Shown here piece after piece: positions 34,604-47,101 of a DNA stretch of 64,000 bases. Positions within the stretch are counted from its first letter, which is position 1; each line of letters starts with the position of its first letter. This DNA is from Amorphophallus konjac. Taxonomy: Eukaryota; Streptophyta; Magnoliopsida; Alismatales; Araceae. The notes under the pieces are model-generated. The model searched no databases. It was not told where the DNA came from and saw only the letters and a list, made by a program, of their open reading frames with translations. The DNA lies in contig CM040128.1 in NCBI GenBank assembly GCA_022559845.1, forward strand, positions 174,212,413 through 174,276,412, given 5' to 3'. Both the position numbers and the translations under genes were made by a program.

Positions 34604-35827
34604 ATGTTGGACCAAGATCACCTCTTTCAAGACTCGGGCCACACAAAGGGAACCATCGCCATAGACAACATATGCCTAGGAAGCAACGAAGAGCCCCTCT
34701 CCATAATGCCCACCTTCCTAGATCCTTTTGACCCTTTCACATGGAAGTTCAAAGGCCATCCCACACCCATACATATGGAAGTCATCTTTGGGATAGGAAT
34801 GCATAAGTCTTGGCACAACACATCACTTGGCATGATTCATAAGACGGGTCCATTCATTCACATCGCCCACATGTCAAGTAGGAAGCATGAATGGACCATT
34901 TTCGAATGTAATGGTCCACCTTCATTCATCATGAGTCTTAAGCATGATAGGTGCATTCTTGGATATCCGGGTCCCTCAGCATTTGCCACCCCTTTGCATG
35001 ATAGAGCTACATTTGGAGGTCCAGGCCCTCCTATCCTCACTAACCTTCATAGGGAGTCTAGACATGCTAGGTCCACATTTAGGTTCCCGGGACCCCCAAC
35101 ATCCAATAGAGTGCTAGCATTCACCAACTATGTCTCAGGATTGCATACTTGCAAGCCCATCATCAAAGGCAATAGGATTTGTCAAAGGCGAATCGATACC
35201 CGCAAAAGAAACCAAGACTTCCAAGAGAGTGACTATCTGATGGTCAGGATGAAGAGGCTCTTCCCTAGAGTCGTCTCTATGCTCAGGGATCGAGAGACTG
35301 GACCCTTTAAAGTCTTGGGGCGATTGAGCATAAATGCCAATGAGTTGGTCCTTCTGAAGGAATATGGGGTCAACCCTCATTGTAGTGTGACGGACCGTGT
35401 GCCCTGCAAGGGCCCCGCGGTGGCACCTAGCGAGGATATTGAGCCCATACCCCCTTTTAAGAGTGACCCCACCAATGAGAATCCACTTCTAACCTTGAGA
35501 GCCCGGCATGAGCACAAAGATTTGATACTAGTTGAACATAATGACACCATTAGGAGCAGGGCAATTCAGCAGTATCTTGTGAGGTGGAAGGGCCGGCCAC
35601 GATGGTGGACACATGGGCGAGCCAGGAAGGACTCTTACTCGACGGAGTCGAGCTCTTCGCACCCCGGGAGTATGATGGGGGCATCTCTCACCATTCATAT
35701 TTCCCGGTTGTTCACCAGCATGGTTCCATTATGTCCGTCACATTTTCCTGATTCAGTTCATGTAATTTTCATATTTTCTTTGAGTCATAATTATGTAATC
35801 TTCTTTTTATTTGAGTCATGTCCGTAG
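34604..35827 (+). pseudogene. Chromovirus polyprotein 3' remnant (integrase tail and chromodomain-like)
   Basis: A 407-codon open frame whose second half carries a gypsy integrase C-terminal signature: DYLMVRMKRLFPRVV (about 35231), TGPFKVLGRLSINANELVLL, and EYGVNPHCSVTD. A chromodomain-like strand (RSRAIQQYLVRWKGRP, about 35550-35600) and a SSSSHPG tail, common at chromovirus polyprotein ends, follow. The first half (34604-35200) and the short frame at 34352-34549 are unrecognised. The catalytic integrase core and RT are absent, so it is a fragment even though the frame is open. Confidence 0.55.
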
Positions 35828-36110
35828 GTCTTTTGTTATTTCCCTAAGTTTGTGTGTCATTAAGTTAGTTTGATTATGTCATTGGGCCCAATTCTTTGGG
35901 CTAGGCCCATGGGCGCCCCTCCTCTTTTTTGGTTCTTTGTCATTGTGTCAAGAGTCAAGGGCTTTTTGTAAAATGTGGGTTGCCTATATATAGGACCCCA
36001 TTCCCCTCATTTTGTGTAATGAATCAATCAATGAAAAATTTGCCATTTTGTGAGTTCTAACTTCAGATTTATTGTGGAGTGAATCCATTAGTGAGGTGAG
36101 AGGCCTTAGG
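35828..36110 (+). promoter_or_regulatory. LTR-like promoter segment after the chromovirus remnant
   Basis: TATATATA at 35985-35992 in CCTATATATAGGACCCC, then AATGAATCAATCAATGAAAA about 30 bp on. Position after an integrase/chromodomain end suggests a chromovirus 3' LTR. No second copy is in the window, so boundaries are not set. Confidence 0.4.
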
Positions 36111-36590
36111 GAGAGAATCCCACCCATCCCTCTCTTAATCTCTCTCTTCCACTCCCCTTTCTCTCTCCTCCACACCTAATTTCAATTTTTTTCTCTCTCC
36201 TCCACCTCACCCTCCACATCAACCCTAGCCCATCCACCTAAGCCATCCCCCAACCACCTCTCCACTTCCCTAAGTGCATTCACTACCACCTCCCCAACTA
36301 CCACCTACCCCCCTCCTTCCCTAGGAGCATCTTGTCCTTCCCAACACAATCTCCCTCTCCCCAACACAATCTCCTCCCTTCCCCACACAATCTCCCAACT
36401 CTCTAGAGAAGTTTGAATATTTTCCCTCCACTTTCTCCTCCCCATGCCCTAGACTCCCCAAGAGAGAGAGATCTTCCTCTCCCTCACCCTCCAACACCAA
36501 ATTCGCAGCTCTCCCTCTCACCACCTACTAGACCCCCTTCCAGTCCCCATTCTCCCCCTCCCTCACCTTGGTTTTCCCCCTCCCAGACCC
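36110..36590. repeat. Pyrimidine-rich tract
   Basis: About 480 bp with almost only C and T on the plus strand (CTCTCCTCCACC and CACAATCTCC type motifs, partly repeated). Low complexity; open frames on it are not meaningful. Confidence 0.7.
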
Positions 36591-38290
36591 GCTAATAGCC
36601 TGGGGTCGCCCCCACAACCTACCATCACCATCTCATGTTCATCCGAAGCTGCACCGGCGAATCTATCCACATCGGAGAGTCCTGCAGAGAAGCAGCATGT
36701 TGCAGAGCCGGCCACATCTTCATCCCGGCGCCCCTGGAAGCACAAGAGGCATTTCCGGAAGCGTCTTCCTGTCGTCTTCGCAACGGTGGTGGTCCCGTCC
36801 CGTTCTGAGTTGGTGATTGCCCAGGGGGGCCATTCTTCCCCGATTGCGCAAAGCCTCCCTGGCAGGAGTCCAGAGCCGGAGTGGAAGCTCAACTGCGATG
36901 ATCCTGTTGGGAGTCTGATTGAGAGTTCTTCTTCAAAAATCTTCTACTACGAGTCTTCTATCATCTCCAAGAAGCAGAGCCCAGTTTGGCGACCGGACCT
37001 GAAAGTTATCAATTTTCTACCTCGGGTACGCGGTTCTGCTTCCACTCAGTCTGCACCGACCCTCCCTCAGTGTTCAGAGTCTACCGGCCGACCCCAACAA
37101 CAGTTGGCTTCCCCGTCAGTCTTGCTTCGAAGAGGACTCGTCAATGGTTCCAACGACTCTAGCGGTACCTGATTTTGAGCTAGGGAGTGATCGTGGCACC
37201 CTCTTATTCCTGCTGTTGGGAACCTGAAGCTGTCAGAACCGAGGGTCTGCCACCCTGTTCAATCCCCTACCCCGACCAGCAGCAGTGCCCGAAGAAATCA
37301 AAAAAATTCTAGCATCATCCCGCTCCAGTTACAAAGAAATCCCCACTAGTCTCGTCATCAGAAAAATTCTTGAGTGGCCGCTGTGACACCATCATCAGCC
37401 ATATGTCCACTGTTCCAGAGGGCGGGCTGATCCGACAATGTTCTTTCAAGTGGCTCTTAGTTCGCATTTCCTCCTTCCCCGCCTGGCCGGCTGAGCGCCC
37501 CTCCCTGCGTGGAGGTATATTTTGGTTGTAATACGAACCCCCACCCCTAGTCCAACCCCCTTACAAGGGGCGTAGTGCATGTAATCTGAAATTTCAGGTT
37601 CGAAGCTTCACCGGCGCGGCGTGTGGGGAACACACGCTTCCCCGCTCGCCCACGTCTCCGAATCGGGGCCGGTGTCCTCACACCGGTCAGGTATATGCTG
37701 AACCCTCCCTGGATATTTGTGTTTAATTAGTATCATTTCTAAGTTCAGCCGGCGAGGAAGAGAGTGCCCGGTCCCGTGATTCCCGATCACAAGTGGCCAC
37801 CGCGGATTGAGTGAGGAGAGATCCCCGTGCCCTCAAGGCACGGCATCCGCCCCACTGATGTGGGTGCTCCAATCCAAGGGAGGGGAACTCATTGGCCAAG
37901 TCATCACCCCAACCAGCGTGGTTTAGGCTCTCGAATCCACCCTACCATCACTTAGTCACCACGGGGAAAGGGTTGTCCTGCGATATCGATCTGCCAACAT
38001 CGAGTCCGCCAATTTGTAAGTGGGCTTGGAAGTCTAGGTCCGAGGTTCATTTGGTTGATACCATTGCACCATTAGGTCGTGTCACATCATCGACACTTTC
38101 TACGTTGGGTTCTGTTTGGGCTTTGTTCTGTCTTGCCCGAATGCAAGTGTCGACCCATGGGGTCGACACTTTCCGACAACTAGGAAAATCACCGGTTCGC
38201 GCGACGGCTGGAGCCCTTGCTCGATCCCATCTTTTTGTGCCATATTGTGATTGGTCCTTGGGGGATAATATCCTCCACGTGTCCGCCCAT
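36591..38290. other. Unassigned region
   Basis: A 128-codon frame at 36786-37172 has no recognisable domain. There are short inverted repeats and GC-rich stretches near 37600-37700. The 5' edge of the outer Sirevirus LTR should be within or near this segment: TGTTGGG at 37214 would pair with its CCCAACA end, but other features do not confirm this. No gene supported. Confidence 0.4.
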
Positions 38291-38907
38291 TCCTCTTGGG
38301 TATAAATCGAATGAGATAGGGTTTCTTGAATAGTAGAGAAAAGCATTGAAGGATATATACGTTTTTGGGGTTTTGCAGGGAGAGACGCCGGAGCGGTGTT
38401 GAAGCTTCTTCCCAGGTCGTGCTGAGCTCAATTCAAGGTTGAAGACTATCGTCTTCCACCTTCCAGAAGCCATCTTGCTGAAGAAGACGGCTGTACCATC
38501 TCCAAGTTACCCAATGCGTAGAAAGTGATTCAAGGTGAAGAAGAAAGGGTCTGATGTTCATCCTCTTCCATCCTTTAGAAATGAACCTGTTGAAGCATCA
38601 ACTTTCATCCTCCTTCCAAAGTCCAATCCGCCTCAGTCATTAAAAAAGCCAAGGCCATCGTCCTCCAGCCAGGAGTTCTCTTAACTCATCCTTGTTCTTA
38701 CTTGCTGCAGTCTAGTGCTTAGTTGATGTTTAGTGAGATTGCTTTGAAGATTTGTGCTTATTGAGCTTGCAAATGTACATCTGTGTCCATCTCTTAAACT
38801 GAAGAAAACTATGTGTGTGTTCGGAGCGGTGTCTCCGAGTGTGGATTGACTGTTGGGGTGCGTCCCTATCTTGGTGTGTGTGTGTGTGGTGCTGAGCACC
38901 GTGTTGA
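38291..38907 (+). repeat. Outer Sirevirus LTR, left part
   Basis: TATAAAT at 38301-38307 followed by transcribed-type sequence that stops at GTTGA, where the gag-only Sirevirus inserted. The sequence resumes at 54623 after that element with the duplicated GTTGA. GTGT-rich motifs with TTCGGAGCGG and GTGCGTCC spacers continue across the junction, which supports one interrupted LTR. Confidence 0.6.
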
Positions 38908-40247
38908 TGTTGTGTTCGGTGCAGTATTCAGAGGGGGGGGTGAATGATATAGCCCTTTAAAATCTTTCGCCCAGTTAAAATATTCGGCTCACTAACTATC
39001 TAGAATGCTAACTAGACAGATTTATCAAATCTGAAAGACTAATTAGCAGTTGCAGAATAAAACAAACAGACAGTAAGCACTCTAACAAGACAAGTTAGAC
39101 GAACTATAGCTCAATTAGAATTTCAATCACTTAACAGATTAAGACACTCTAAGCAATTAGACAATTCAAGCAACACACAATCCCACTGTCAAACAGATAG
39201 CGTGCGCAGCTAATCAACTTCGTTGAACTTGAAGCAAACACTTGAAGCGCCCTTATGCAAGCATCTAGCGGAAGCAATAAGACAGATGAAGAAATCAAAC
39301 CATTGCACAATGGGTTTTAGGTGGTTCGGTCCAGCAGACCTACATCCACCCCACACTCAAACCGAGTGTGGCTTCACTAACAGCTGGGCAACACAGCTTG
39401 CCAACAGACGCTGATACACATCTTACCCAGGGGAACAACCTCCCCTCTTCCTCCTACACGGAGGGAACCTCTAGCAACCCACGGTCACTAAAAACCAGAG
39501 ACTCACGTCTCTCTTCCTCTATACCAAGAGGGAACCCCACTAGTAGCAGCCCCGCTACCAGTGAACCAGCCAGTAGCACTCTGCTACCAGCAATCCACCA
39601 GAGGCCTAGCCTCTCTTCCTCCTAGCCCGGAGGGAACCCACAAGCAGCCCCGCCTGCTGCTTGCAAACCGGAGGAACCAGCCTCCCTTTCTCCACATAGG
39701 AGGGACCCGACCTCAGTCCAGAGGATCGGAAGAACAAGGATAACCAAATGAAAAAGGAAAAACAAAAACACGAAATGAAAATAACTTCAGCAAACAGAAA
39801 GCTGAAAAATGAAATGCACAATGTGGCTCTCAACGGAGCTGACTGGCCTGGATCTGATCCACGGTCCAGTTTGAACAGATCTCCCTCGATCTCACTCTCT
39901 TTCTTCACTCTCTCTCTTTCTCTTTCTTCTCTACTGCACTTCTCTTCTTCTCTCGCTCTCTGTTCTCCTTTTCTCTCTTTCTCTTTTTCTTTTCTTCTGC
40001 TGGATCAAAGAGCTTTCTGCTCTGCTGTTGCTCTTTCTGCTCTCCAAGCTTCTTCTTCGATCAGCCTCCCTCTGAAGACGAAGGCTCCAATATATACCAG
40101 CAGCAGTGGGGAGATAGGGCGTGTGCTTCCCATGCCTTTCGTCCAGAAGATTCCTCCTCGGATCACGTGCTCAGCACCCACCTCGGATCACGTGTCAGGT
40201 GCCAGCTTCAGGTCACGTGCCCATTCATTTCAGCAGATGGACGTGCT

Positions 40248-40740
40248 GCATCGACGCTCTCAGCATGCTGCGTTGACGCATTGGTGTTCCAGCATATGAA
40301 CTTAGATGGCTTCAGCCCTCTCACGTTTCGTGTGGAGTGCGTTGACGCATTGTGCAACTGCGTCCACCCTCTGGTCACCTTGTCGATCCATCAACCTGCT
40401 GCGTCGACGCCACTTGATGAATGCGTTGACGCACCAGAGTAATCCAGTAAGCCATTGGCTTCGTCTCTTTAGCTGCTGCATCGACGCTGCTTAATTGTGG
40501 CGTTGACGCATTGATGCGTTCCAGTGAGCAACCAGCCTATCCTTTTTAATTGTTGCGTCGACGCTGCTCCACTGCTGCGTTGACGCGTTGGAGTATTTCT
40601 GAAAAGGCCTCTGCTTCTTGAGTGGCTGAGTTGACGTAGACTTTGCGTAGAGTTAACGCTATAAAGAGTATCCGTGGATGCATCTTCACTGGTGCGTGGA
40701 CGCCTTAAGCTCTAGCGTCGACCCTGTTCCTGTCAGCAAC
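40248..40740. repeat. GCGTYGACGC palindrome cluster in Sirevirus LTR
   Basis: About a dozen copies of GCGTCGACGC or GCGTTGACGC and near forms (GCATCGACGC, GCGTGGACGC) at irregular spacing. The same cluster lies at +13183 in the other LTR (53431-53923). They are upstream of the minus-strand TATA, in the U3 position, and CpG-rich. Confidence 0.85.
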
Positions 40741-40765
40741 AAGAATGAAGTCATAAGATCTGAGT

Positions 40766-41110
40766 ATGTACATTGTAGTGTATATACTTCGAAAGAACAG
40801 TCCAATGTATATATTTCAAGAACTCTAGACAACGGACGCTGTACAGACTTCAGATGCTACAGTCCAATGTATGGACTTTGACGAAGTGAAGCAGTGTACA
40901 GACTTGAATCAAACCGATGTATAGACTTGAAGTGTGAAGACTATTGTATAGAGTTGGTGAAATGAAGTCCAGTGTACAGACTTGCAGATACGAAGCCAAT
41001 GTACAGACTTAGAAGGATTTGAACGGGAGAGTGTATAGACTTGGTTCCTGTAGCAAAAGGTGTGGAGTGTACAGACTTTGAAAGATGCAGACTCTGTATA
41101 GACTTCAACT
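40766..41110. repeat. TGTAYAGACTT motif cluster in Sirevirus LTR
   Basis: Around twelve copies of TGTACAGACTT or TGTATAGACTT (with variants such as TGTATATACTT and TGTATGGACTT) spaced about 20-45 bp. Repeated in the other LTR at about 53949-54293. It lies directly beyond the GCGTYGACGC cluster, further upstream on the coding strand. Motifs are conserved while the spacers vary. Confidence 0.85.
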
Positions 41111-41439
41111 CAGACAATCAATGTTCTGATGGGTCGACGCATCAGCAAGGGTGGGTCGACCCACTACTGTTCAGACTGTAGATACAAGCAGAGACATGAT
41201 ATCTGACAAAATGCAATGCATATATATATAAAGAACAATTGCCATCAATGCTAAACATCATCATTCATGTTGCTATCATATGCAGAATGCTCAAGAATAA
41301 GAATGCACAGAAATGCACTTTATTTATTGCAATCATCAAAACACAATAACATTGCTATCATCAAAATACAATATCAAATGCTCTCAAATGCACTCACTGT
41401 CTTGCTACCATCAAAACCAAATGCCTAAGAGGCACAACA

Positions 41440-42825
41440 TTCTCCCCCTTTTTTATGATGGCAACACAATGTGACAGTGAGTCACATACAAGATTTTCTC
41501 CCCCTTTGACATGATCAAAAAGAGAAAACCAGTAAAAAAAGAGTGCAAAGTGCATAGCATGTAAATTCCTCTAGAACATTCTCCCCCTGAATGTAAGACT
41601 CCCCTGAATTATTTCTCCCCCTAAATAAATGCTCCCCCTTTGAGAAGGAATATGAACAGATAAACAAGGTAGAGAAGGTAGGAGGGTCACTTGACAATAG
41701 CTGAATCATAGGTTCAGAACGGAAGCATGATTATAAACAACTGTTAAAGCATAAGAATCAGCAACATACAATTTTGACAAAAATTCAGGTTTAACAGTGA
41801 TAAATCTAGAGTAAAATATTTGACCCCTGAACAAGAGTTTATAGATTCCATTTATAGTAATGAATCTAGGGCACATGGTATTAATAGATAAGTCAGAATT
41901 AATACCCTTTTGTGATTAAACAAGGAAATTCAAGAGAGGCAACTTGAACATGTATTGATAAAAATAATTTTCACTCATTGACTTTTGATTTTTCGAAAGG
42001 TTACAGCAGTTTGATTTTCACTTTTGAATTTTTCAGAACCTGAACTAAGTAAATAGATCAGTGGCATTTATGATGTTAACATTAGGTGTACACCTTGATC
42101 AGAGGTAGGTACCCCCAGTTACTAGGCATAAACTACTAGACCTATTTCAGATCAAAACCCACCAAGAATAGTCTTCACTTTTGGCATTAAGGGTACACCT
42201 TGATTAGAGGCCAGTACCCCCAGTTACTTGGTGAGAACTCCCCCTATAGATTTGACCCTTTGAATAGAGATATTCTGAAGCACTTCATGACTATGAGTTC
42301 TCCTGCTTCATTGGAGGAGATCATAATTTCTCAGTGCAATTCAGCCATTGCTCTGTCACTATGTTCAGTTCATAGCATTTATGATCTTATTTACTGCTGC
42401 CCTTATCTCTTTTAGAGTGATTGTTTGAAAAACAGTACACACTCTTATTCACCTTTTCTAGAAATTTCCAGATCAACACATTAGGCATTACAAAAACTTT
42501 TTCTAATCTTACCATGAGACAAAGATTAAGAGCTATAAAAGATTTTCTTTTATCTCAGATTCTGAAGGTAGACATTTAACTCTCCAATTTATAAAGGTTA
42601 AACCTTTAGTTCCTTTCAATTTGTAAGTGTGATTCTTATAAGTGAACAATTGCAATAATCACCATTCAATGTACTAAACCAGATGCAAAGCTGTTGTTTA
42701 GTGAAAATCATGGGGAAAAGATAGCAATTGGCAATATGGTTCAATGAGCAACTGATGTCAAAGAATATGAATCATTTGAATGAGAACACTGAGAAGTGAA
42801 TAGGATTCAATGAATTGAATAGAAC
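41440..42825 (-). other. Sirevirus 3' internal region with polypurine tracts (part 1)
   Basis: Starts at the LTR edge with TTCTCCCCCTTTTTTATGATGGCAAC, like 4371. CTCCCCCT repeats near 41490, 41582, 41612, 41631 and 42239. No gene. It ends at the AGAAC target site of the nested gypsy element. Confidence 0.75.
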
Positions 42826-45011
42826 TGATGCGGGACGAGACCACGGACACGACAAGCTCGCGATCGTCCCTTAACGAGGGAAGCGTCGGATGTGCGCGGT
42901 TGAACAACCGGCAGTGAGCTAGGGTGGTCGGCTCTCAATTGTGCCCGGATCGGGTCACGGGACGGTCACTCTCTCACTCGCAGCAGTGATATGATAAATT
43001 AAAAGCGAGCTAGGTAACCCTACACAAGCTCTCTAGCAGCGGCATAAACAAGCATATATAGAAATAAGCGGAATGCCAAGCAAGGAGCGAATACGATACC
43101 TCCACGCGCTCGGCGTGGCGAAGATGGCACCCGGCCGAAACTCGTACTCCCGGGAACTTAATACATTAAGATTACAGCAATACAAGTAAGCCCACTCCAC
43201 GCAGGGAGGTAACGGGCGACACAAGGGGGCCCGGGAGGACCAATTCCGGGTTGACGGGCGGTTTCCGGGCACGGCTTCGGCTTCGCGCGTACTCGTGCTA
43301 GTGGGGCCCACGTGTGGACCGGAGGGGTCGTGTGGGACCTGATGCCTCCTCTGGTGTGGGTACACTTGGGAAGCGCTCCCCTAGGATGGCGAGTTGCTGG
43401 AACGACCGCCGGACGCCGGGCGACCCTCGGACGACGCTCGCGGGAAACCGGCCACAAGTCTGCACTTGCTGTCTTCTCGCGCGCTGTCCGGCGAGATCGG
43501 CTGCTGTGATCAACCCCGTCGTCGGAATGCAACGAGCTCGGTGCCGTTGGAAAGAGGACTCCAAATACTTCGACGTAGGGGCCTTCAGAAAAAATAATCA
43601 GATACGTATATCTGACTTATGGAATTTACACCCTTGCTGTAAACAGGCCAGAACTGCAGGGGCAGGTTCTGACTTCTCTGAAAATCACCGTTGACCGGTG
43701 GGAGGACCTTGAAATATGGAGATGAGTTCTTCAGAAAAGTTTAAGATCTCTGAGATAGAAAATCGGGACTATTTTTGGTTTTTGATTTGGATAGGAAATG
43801 GATTTTATGGGATTTTTTTAGTGGACCTGGGTCGGATCTGGGACATTGTGGAAAAATTGCTCACAGGAACTGGTACGAATTTTGAAAAATACCTAGAGAC
43901 CTTATCAAAAATTAAGAAAATTCATGGTGGTAGACATATGTGGACAGAAGTCTCAGTAATTTTTAGAGCCCCAACAAAATTCAAAACATGGGTCGAACAA
44001 GGTAGACTCAGAACTGATGAACAGTAGACAGAACCTGAACAGAACTGAAATTTGAACTTGGACGAAATTCTAAAAATATCTAAAGGACGAATTTTTGACT
44101 GAAATTTTTTTGTGGAGGTAAGGGTTCAAGAGGGGAACCAACCCTGAAAATTGGAGCTTCAGAAGATGAGGGAAGAGAGAGAGACAATTCGGAGAAGAGA
44201 GGTCTGTCCAGAGTGGACAGAAAACCGAATTCGTTGGTGAAGACGCGTCGGCGGCGAGACGGCGGCGGCGGCGATCACCGGAGTTGCTTCAGATGCTGGA
44301 GGGGATCAAGGGGGAAGGGATTACACTCTAGAAAGGGGCTGGAGGTGGAAGAACACCAGGGAGAGAGGGGAGAGGGGCACAAGCTTCAAGGAGGCAAAAT
44401 GCTAATTTCTTCTTCATTAATTCATTCAAAATGAAAATTACAACCTTATATAGGATGCCAACCAAACTCAATCTCAACCCTTGGATCTAGGGGTTTGGAT
44501 TGGATGGCTGGGATACAATGAGAATCCCACATTGAATACATTAGTTTAATCAAATTGACCACATGTGTTCAAACTTGGTGTAATTCCATTCAAACACAAC
44601 CTAACTACAACTACCAAGCCTAATAAGGCCAAAAGAGCATGCGCCCCCCTTCTTGGGCCAAGCCCATTCTTGGGCCAAGAGCCACTCCATATGGCATGCT
44701 AGGCATGGGCCATTCCCACTTTGATGGCCCATGAGAGGATGGAATCCCATTTGGGCTTTAAGAGCCTTAATGACCCACTTTGAAACCAAATGGCCCAATA
44801 TGAAGGAGCCATCTTAAATGGACCTTAAACATGCTACCTAGTTATGGACTCTTCCTAGAAAGAGGCCCATTGGCTTAATTAAGCCTTACAAGGATGGCCC
44901 AAAAGAAGGAAATCAAAAATTACACACTTTCAAGCTAATACAACCCATAAAACACACCTATACAAGCTAATACACACTAATACAATCCATAAGCTCATGA
45001 TGTCCTCATCA
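42826..45011 (-). repeat. Gag-only gypsy 3' LTR
   Basis: 2186 bp, TGATGCGGGACG to CCTCATCA. Minus-strand TATA CTATATAAG at 44445-44453. Open frames inside it are duplicated exactly in the other LTR and have no domains, so I do not call them genes. Confidence 0.93.
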
Positions 45012-45496
45012 ATTCTCCCCGGGTGGGAGAAACTCGACCCCGTCGAGTAGGGGTATGGCTGCTCGAATACTCTGGCGGATCCGTCACCGTGCCAAGTAGC
45101 GCGGGTATGCTCCACTCCAAGTGATCGGCACCTGCTCGTTCCACATATACTCGATATGCGCACTGCTATGGCCAAAGGTGGTCACTCCGAAGGGGCACTC
45201 TCAACGGAAGGAAACAGTTTAAAGACTCACTAGGAATCACTGCTGAGTCCCTGTAGGTGACTGATCCGGGTATAGAAGTAAACCGATCCCATACTCGTCA
45301 AGTGAGTCGACTCGCTTCACACTCATAAAAGAACGACAACGAGCTTGCACAAGACACATGCTGACCCACCATGAACTGACATACAAATGCAAACCACGCA
45401 AACAATCGACTCAAAATCACCACACAAACAGACCACACAAAGAAAAACACACCGACTCATGCATGACTCTAGACTAAGGTGGTAGCATCAAGCCCA

Positions 45497-47101
45497 CTAG
45501 GTGGTGACATCCTGGGCGGCCGAAGGGTCGCCCAGCTCTTCCCCCATGGCATAATATTCATCGGCCAGTGCCTCATCGGCCTCGTAATCGACATGCTCAA
45601 GCTCGGGAGGTGCGGATCCGCCAACACCTAAGGCTAGGGTGGTGCGAGCGGGACACTCACTAGCAATGTGGCCATACCCATGACAGTGGAAACACTGTAT
45701 TCGCGATCGACTACTCTCCCCGATAAGAGGGGCCTTACCCTTATCATCCCGCCGGGTAGGGGGTGTAGGCAACAATGGGGGAGGTGTAGGTGCCTTGGAC
45801 AAGAGTGGAGGGGGTGCCGGTGCCAGAGGACGGGCTATAGGAGCTGGGGAACGGGCAAAGGGTGCCGGTGGTTGGGATGGAAATAGATCCCGGGGTGGAG
45901 GAGGGCGAGGCCGTGGAGCGAAGTGCTCCTGACGGGTGGACTCCTGAGGTCGAGCCATGGGAGGCCGCTGATGTGGGCCTATAGAGTGACGGGGCTCGGT
46001 ACTACGGAGAGGGGTGGGGCCCAACCGATGGCTAGACTCGAACTCTCCCTCAAATTGCTCCATCTCGAGAGCAACCTGATATGCCTCTTCCAACGTCTTG
46101 GCATTGCGGCGGAAAAGCTCATATTGGTAGTGTGGCCGCAAACCACGTCGAAAGCGGGACACGGGCATGGTACTCTCCTCCGTGACACCACATCGTAGAA
46201 AGTACTCATCAAACTCCGCGATGTATTCGGAGACGGACCGGTCTCCCTGGCTAAGACTTTGCCATCTATCGATGAGTCGCTGGCGGTATGTGGGAGGAAG
46301 GTACTTTTGCCGAAGTTTATTCTTCATCTCGGCCCATGTGTCGATCGGGGGTTCTAGCCGCTGAAGTAGCAGGCTCTCCACATTCTTCCAATAAGTTTGT
46401 GCCTGCCCCATAAGTTTCATGGTGGCAAATCGGACCCTTCGACGCTCCGACATATCATACCATTCAAAATAACGGTCCATGCCAAACTCCCAATCTAGGT
46501 AGACTTTCGGATCCAAAGACCCGTAAAAAGCGGGAGGATCCGCTCGCACGGTCTTAAGGACCCGATCATCATCCTCATCTCGTTGTGGTTGAAAACCACG
46601 ACGGCGTTGACCGTACCCCTCGTAGGCATTGTCGGACCCATAGTCCTCGAGACCAAGGTCACGGTGTGGTAGTTGGGGAACCCGAGGAGGGGCGGGTGGA
46701 GGAACCAGTGGTGGCTGGTTTTGGGCCGCGGGAGCGGCCTGGACTTGGGCCATGGGAGCGGGTTGGACTTGGGCCACCATGGGAGGAGGTGCGGGTGGAC
46801 CTTGGGCTGTCCCAAGAGGGTCCCCGTGTGACATCCTTTCTAACCGCCCAACGAGGTCTTGGACTGACCTATCGGAGTTCTCCAAGCGTCCCTCCATGGC
46901 CCTAAGGCGACCATCCATATTATCGGAGAAAGTCCGAAAGTTAGCATCGGATTGGTCCAACCTAGTCATAATGGCCATCATCGCCTCTTGTAGGGAGTGG
47001 AAGTCTCCCGAGGTATCCCGTGGGTTGGCCATAGGTGGGGGTGGGGGTGAGTACTGAGTACCCCGACGAGTGGGCATGCAAACACACCGACTAGAAGACA
47101 C
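45497..47101 (-). CDS. Ty3/gypsy Gag, intact
   Basis: A 534-codon open frame. Residues 35-92 are a predicted coiled coil, 100-150 a Pro/Gln/Ala-rich linker, and about 190-335 the retrotransposon Gag domain (FYGSLDPKVYLDWEFGMDRYF, ATMKLMGQAQTYWKNVE, RQKYLPPTYRQRLIDRWQSL, FRRGLRPHYQYELFRR). After another Pro-rich linker comes one CCHC knuckle, CFHCHGYGHIASEC, at 470-483, and an acidic end. It packages RNA into particles. The first ATG is used; a second at codon 9 (MPTRRG) could also serve. It stops before any protease motif. Intact reading and matching LTRs suggest recent or current activity in trans. Confidence 0.92.
   Translation of the reverse strand: MSSSRCVCMPTRRGTQYSPPPPPMANPRDTSGDFHSLQEAMMAIMTRLDQSDANFRTFSDNMDGRLRAMEGRLENSDRSVQDLVGRLERMSHGDPLGTAQGPPAPPPMVAQVQPAPMAQVQAAPAAQNQPPLVPPPAPPRVPQLPHRDLGLEDYGSDNAYEGYGQRRRGFQPQRDEDDDRVLKTVRADPPAFYGSLDPKVYLDWEFGMDRYFEWYDMSERRRVRFATMKLMGQAQTYWKNVESLLLQRLEPPIDTWAEMKNKLRQKYLPPTYRQRLIDRWQSLSQGDRSVSEYIAEFDEYFLRCGVTEESTMPVSRFRRGLRPHYQYELFRRNAKTLEEAYQVALEMEQFEGEFESSHRLGPTPLRSTEPRHSIGPHQRPPMARPQESTRQEHFAPRPRPPPPRDLFPSQPPAPFARSPAPIARPLAPAPPPLLSKAPTPPPLLPTPPTRRDDKGKAPLIGESSRSRIQCFHCHGYGHIASECPARTTLALGVGGSAPPELEHVDYEADEALADEYYAMGEELGDPSAAQDVTT

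Larger units (their letters stand above)
38908..41439 (-). repeat. Gag-only Sirevirus 3' LTR
   Basis: Runs TGTTGTGTTCGG to GGCACAACA with TGTTG/CAACA termini. Features on the minus strand: a TATA-like TATATAT near 40092, a GA-rich tract (about 39880-40030), and two short-motif clusters upstream of the TATA. Apparent frames inside are low-complexity artefacts. Confidence 0.9.

Noticed and set aside
36110..36595. Frames in the pyrimidine-rich tract
   Set aside because: Low complexity (Pro/Ser/Leu only); no motif.
37214..37220. TGTTGGG as the start of the outer Sirevirus LTR
   Set aside because: It would pair with the CCCAACA end, but neighbouring sequence does not resemble the starts of the related LTRs and no second copy is available.
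43033..43694. Overlapping open frames on both strands in the gypsy LTR (again at 47623-48284)
   Set aside because: GC-rich LTR sequence, no domains, exact duplicates because the LTR is duplicated.
46585..47057. Plus-strand frames opposite the gypsy gag
   Set aside because: Shadows of the intact Gag on the minus strand; no domains.
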